From Methylotenera_A sp031417915 (GTDB lineage: Bacteria; Pseudomonadota; Gammaproteobacteria; Burkholderiales; Methylophilaceae), in assembly GCA_031417915.1 (NCBI GenBank), contig JANOWN010000013.1, positions 1-17,912 on the forward strand: DNA of 17,912 nucleotides. Reading direction: 5' to 3'. A model generated the notes under the pieces. The model did not search any database. It worked only from the letters and a program-made list of their open reading frames with translations, and was not told the DNA's origin. This document shows positions 15,815-17,912 of the stretch, one piece after another. A program made the position numbers and the translations under genes. How positions within the stretch are numbered: position 1 is the first letter of the stretch; each line of letters starts with the position of its first letter.

Positions 15815-15917
15815 ATTTAATCATGAGAATCGCTGGCACGGTGTTGATTTCGGCTTGTCGTACAAAGCGTACTGTCTGCGCCTCATCGCCTTGTGCCAGC
15901 TTCTTCCATGATTAAAT
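15815..15917. repeat. 103-bp long imperfect hairpin / MITE-like element between nadK and recN
   Basis: Nested inverted repeats span this stretch: an outer perfect 11-bp arm ATTTAATCATG (15815-15825 with 15907-15917), a six-by-six internal loop, a perfect 8-bp arm GCTGGCAC (15832-15839 with 15893-15900), and directly inside it GGTGTTGA (15840-15847) pairing with TCATCGCC (15883-15890) with one wobble and one mismatch. It begins one base after the nadK stop and ends three bases before another palindrome. There is no T tract for a + strand terminator. It may be a small non-autonomous mobile or REP-like element, or a structured RNA in the nadK-recN transcript. I do not recognise a named family with certainty. 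Confidence 0.7.
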
Positions 15918-15919
15918 AA

Positions 15920-15936
15920 AAAGTTAACTTAACTTT
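15920..15936. promoter_or_regulatory. Perfect 17-bp palindrome abutting the recN start codon
   Basis: AAAGTTAA-C-TTAACTTT is an exact inverted repeat (8-1-8) whose last base is directly before the recN ATG. It occupies the place of a ribosome-binding site, which is otherwise absent. It could be an operator or simply AT-rich chance. It does not match the LexA box forms CTGT-N8-ACAG usual for SOS genes in this class. Confidence 0.4.
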
Positions 15937-17580
15937 ATGCTGCAATCTTTATCCATCCGCGATTTTATTATTGTTGAAGCGCTCGATTTAGAATTCTCGA
16001 GCGGTTTTACCACGCTCACGGGCGAAACTGGCGCAGGTAAATCTATTCTTATTGATGCGCTTTCACTCGCGCTGGGTGAACGCAACGACGGCGATGTGAT
16101 TCGTGCAGGTGCAGAACGCGCAGACATTAGCGCGACATTTTTAAATAACGAAAACGCTGCAATATTTCTCGAAAATAATGCTCTGCAAGGCGCATCAGTA
16201 TTGGTTCTCAGGCGTGTTATTTACAGTGATGGTCGCAGTCGCGGTTTTATTAATGGCGTTGCCGTCACCATTGGCCAGCTTAAAGAGCTTGGCGAATTGT
16301 TGGTGGATATTTATAGCCAAAACGCGCATCACTCGCTACTTAAAACCAGCACGCAACGGCAGATTTTAGATGAATTTTCTGGCAGTTTGGAATTAGCTAA
16401 CCAAGTCGCTAAGCAATATAAAACTTGGGCTAACTTACATCAGCAACGGCTAGAAATTGAGAAAAATTCAGCCGCGTTTGCTGATGAGTTAGCGGAACTA
16501 CGTGATAAAACGCGCGAGTTGCAGCAGCTCAATTTTGCGGTTGAAGAATGGCAAGAGTTGCAAGCTGAACATCATCGCCTTGCCAACGGAGCGGCTTTGC
16601 TGAGTGGCTTAGAGGCTTGCATTGCGCAATTAAGTGACAATGAACCCGCAGTTGAAAGTATGCTTGCACAAGTGCAAAGCAGGCTGATTAATTTGGTGGA
16701 ATTTGATGCGCAGCTAAAAGAAGCCGCCGACGGTGTCGATTCTGCATTGATTCAAATTGAAGAAGCTACGCGCGCGCTGAATCGTTATCTGCAACGTGCA
16801 GAGCTAGACCCAGAAAGGCTTGCAGAGGTGGAAGGCCGCATTCAAGCCGTGCATAATACCGCGCGAAAATATCGTGCTAAACCTGAAGAATTGCCCGATT
16901 TACTAAATGTTTGCCAAGCGCGCATGACAGAGCTAGAGGGTTTTGCCAACGATGGTGCATTAGCTAAGCAAGAAGCAGAAGCCTTAACTACTTATCAGAC
17001 ATCTGCCAAACAATTAAGTAATAAGCGCGTCGATGCTGCAAAAACATTAAGCCAAAAAATTAGCGCAGAAATGCAACGGCTTTCACTTAGCGGTGGTAAA
17101 TTTGAAGTGGCTTTGCAGCCGTACGAGGCTTCAAGCAACGGCCTAGAAACAGTGGAATTTTTAGTGGCAGGGCATGCAGGCGTAGAGCCGCGACCGTTGA
17201 ATAAAGTGGCTTCTGGTGGCGAGTTATCGCGTATTAGTTTGGCACTACACGTCACAACCGCTTCTCAGGGCAGCGTGCCTTGTATGATTTTTGATGAAGT
17301 TGATGTCGGCATTGGTGGTGGTGTGGCAGAAGTGGTGGGGCAGCTGCTGAAACAACTCGGCGCAGAGCGCCAAGTGTTAGTGATTACACATTTGCCCCAA
17401 GTGGCCGCGCAAGCTGCGCAGCATCTGCAGGTGAGCAAAACACAAAGCAATGGTGCGACATTAAGCCATATTCAAATGTTAAGTCAGATTGAGCGCGTGG
17501 AAGAAATTGCACGTATGTTGGGTGGCATTCAAATTACCGAAACCACGCGTAGCCATGCGAAAGAGATGTTACGCATTTAA
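15937..17580 (+). CDS. recN: DNA repair protein RecN (SMC-like ATPase)
   Basis: RecN is a cohesin-like ATPase that acts in double-strand break repair. The 547-residue protein has the N-terminal LSIRDFIIVEALDLEF (5-20), Walker A GETGAGKS (29-36), a long central helical region (about 150-380) rich in Glu, Gln, Leu and Ala as expected for its coiled coil, the ABC signature SGGELSR (426-432), Walker B MIFDEVDVGIGGG (450-462, D453/E454) and a switch histidine in VITHLPQVAA (482-491, His485). Length matches E. coli RecN (553). The start is well supported by the conserved MLQSLSIRDF N-terminus, although no Shine-Dalgarno is visible. It follows nadK across a 123-bp gap filled by two palindromic structures. 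No clear LexA box was found in the gap. Confidence 0.96.
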   Translation: MLQSLSIRDFIIVEALDLEFSSGFTTLTGETGAGKSILIDALSLALGERNDGDVIRAGAERADISATFLNNENAAIFLENNALQGASVLVLRRVIYSDGRSRGFINGVAVTIGQLKELGELLVDIYSQNAHHSLLKTSTQRQILDEFSGSLELANQVAKQYKTWANLHQQRLEIEKNSAAFADELAELRDKTRELQQLNFAVEEWQELQAEHHRLANGAALLSGLEACIAQLSDNEPAVESMLAQVQSRLINLVEFDAQLKEAADGVDSALIQIEEATRALNRYLQRAELDPERLAEVEGRIQAVHNTARKYRAKPEELPDLLNVCQARMTELEGFANDGALAKQEAEALTTYQTSAKQLSNKRVDAAKTLSQKISAEMQRLSLSGGKFEVALQPYEASSNGLETVEFLVAGHAGVEPRPLNKVASGGELSRISLALHVTTASQGSVPCMIFDEVDVGIGGGVAEVVGQLLKQLGAERQVLVITHLPQVAAQAAQHLQVSKTQSNGATLSHIQMLSQIERVEEIARMLGGIQITETTRSHAKEMLRI

Positions 17581-17588
17581 TCTTAATT

Positions 17589-17667
17589 GTCATTGCTAGC
17601 GCAGAGTGGCAATCCAGCAGCTTTAATAAAAAATTAGATTGCCACGGGCTAACGCCCTCGCAATGAC
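17589..17667. repeat. REP-like palindromic element downstream of recN
   Basis: Outer arms GTCATTGC (17589-17596) and GCAATGAC (17660-17667) and inner arms GTGGCAATC (17606-17614) and GATTGCCAC (17637-17645) are perfect inverted repeats. The right side carries an extra small hairpin GGGC-TAAC-GCCC (17646-17657). The left arm, 17589-17617, begins GTCATT and ends AATCCAG, as does the left arm of the element at 13701-13729, so both appear to be members of one dispersed repeat superfamily. It lies 8 bp after the recN stop and may protect the 3' end of the transcript; it lacks a T tract. Confidence 0.8.
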
Positions 17668-17701
17668 AAATACTAATCTAGGCATATCACTACAAAAAAC
17701 A

Positions 17702-17740
17702 ATGCTCTGCAAACGTTATAGCTATTGGCCTGCAGAGCAT
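17702..17740 (-). terminator. Intrinsic terminator of the - strand cupredoxin gene
   Basis: A perfect 10-bp inverted repeat, ATGCTCTGCA (17702-17711) and TGCAGAGCAT (17731-17740), encloses a 19-base loop. Read on the - strand the stem is followed by TGTTTTTTG, a T-rich tract. It starts 46 bp after the stop codon of the gene entering from the right edge, the expected place for its terminator. The loop is longer than usual. Confidence 0.65.
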
Positions 17741-17786
17741 GCTAATAATTAGCGGTAAACTACAGTCACTTAATCACTAGTATTAC

Positions 17787-17912
17787 TTAGTCAATAATAT
17801 TAATCGCGCCATTCATCATATCGTGCACTTGGCAGTTGTAATGTAGCAGGGCAGGCGCATCAGCTGGCACCGCAAAAGTCAGCGTACCACGCTCTAAGCC
17901 ATTACCAGTGAC
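17787..17912 (-). CDS. Cupredoxin-like protein, C-terminal fragment (5' part beyond window edge)
   Basis: A frame open from the right edge ends at a TAA (17787-17789) and gives 41 residues. It contains GTLTFAVPADAPALLHYNC and then the copper-site-like QVHDMMNGAINIID end. The spacing Cys-x2-His-x2-Met (C27, H30, M33 of the visible fragment) with a Gly soon after resembles the type-1 copper ligand loop of plastocyanin/azurin-like domains, as in proteins that end YYxCxxHxxMxGxIxI. This suggests a periplasmic or secreted copper protein or an electron carrier, possibly a cupredoxin domain at the end of a larger protein. The N-terminal His ligand, signal peptide and full length cannot be seen. It is convergent with recN and is followed by a plausible terminator. 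Confidence 0.7.
   Translation of the reverse strand, partial: VTGNGLERGTLTFAVPADAPALLHYNCQVHDMMNGAINIID

Noticed and set aside
15823..15915. 30-codon ORF inside the nadK-recN hairpin
   Set aside because: Its start and stop fall in the inverted repeat arms, there is no ribosome-binding site and the peptide has no recognisable features; the palindromic structure explains the sequence better.
14831..15936. LexA (SOS) box upstream of recN
   Set aside because: No CTGT-N8-ACAG-type site was found in the nadK-recN gap or near the start of recN.
1..17912. tRNA, rRNA, CRISPR arrays, transposases, prophage genes
   Set aside because: None seen; almost all of the window is explained by dense housekeeping and envelope genes, and the remaining gaps hold only short palindromes.

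Overview
The window looks like a chromosomal segment of a Gram-negative betaproteobacterium with moderate to low GC. Complete genes for ADP-heptose synthesis and a heptosyltransferase II show that the cell makes LPS. The run hemH / hrcA / nadK / recN and the style of the proteins suggest Betaproteobacteria, perhaps Methylophilaceae (Methylotenera-like). The family assignment is an inference; no ribosomal marker is present.

Left third (1-6222, + strand). After the C-terminal half of a HAD-type phosphatase there is a tight run of six genes with gaps of 0-28 bp: a Dpm1-like GT2 glycosyltransferase, a small LAB_N-domain membrane protein, an ArnT/GT39-type lipid-linked sugar transferase, UDP-glucose dehydrogenase (ugd), a UDP-glucuronate 4-epimerase-like enzyme, and a second GT2 enzyme of the rhamnosyltransferase type. 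Together they read as a pathway that makes UDP-GlcA and UDP-GalA, loads a sugar on a polyprenyl phosphate, flips it, and transfers it to an envelope acceptor such as lipid A or LPS core.

Middle (6237-13638, - strand). The transcription order is hemH, hldD, gmhA, hldE, waaF, a CatB-like hexapeptide acetyltransferase and a large membrane protein of GT-C character. Gaps run from a 4-bp overlap to 16 bp, so this is probably one operon for inner-core heptose synthesis, attachment and further core modification. It converges on the left operon with only 14 bp between the two stop codons. The phosphatase GmhB, needed between the two HldE steps, is not in the window.

Right third (13639-17912). hrcA (- strand) is divergent from nadK and recN (+ strand). 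Three noncoding palindromic elements lie here: a near-perfect 29-bp inverted repeat between hemH and hrcA, a 103-bp imperfect hairpin filling most of the nadK-recN gap, and a REP-like inverted repeat after recN. The first and third share sequence and look like members of one dispersed family. At the right edge a - strand gene ending in a cupredoxin-like copper-site motif enters the window, followed by a convincing intrinsic terminator. No tRNA, rRNA, CRISPR array or transposase gene was seen.
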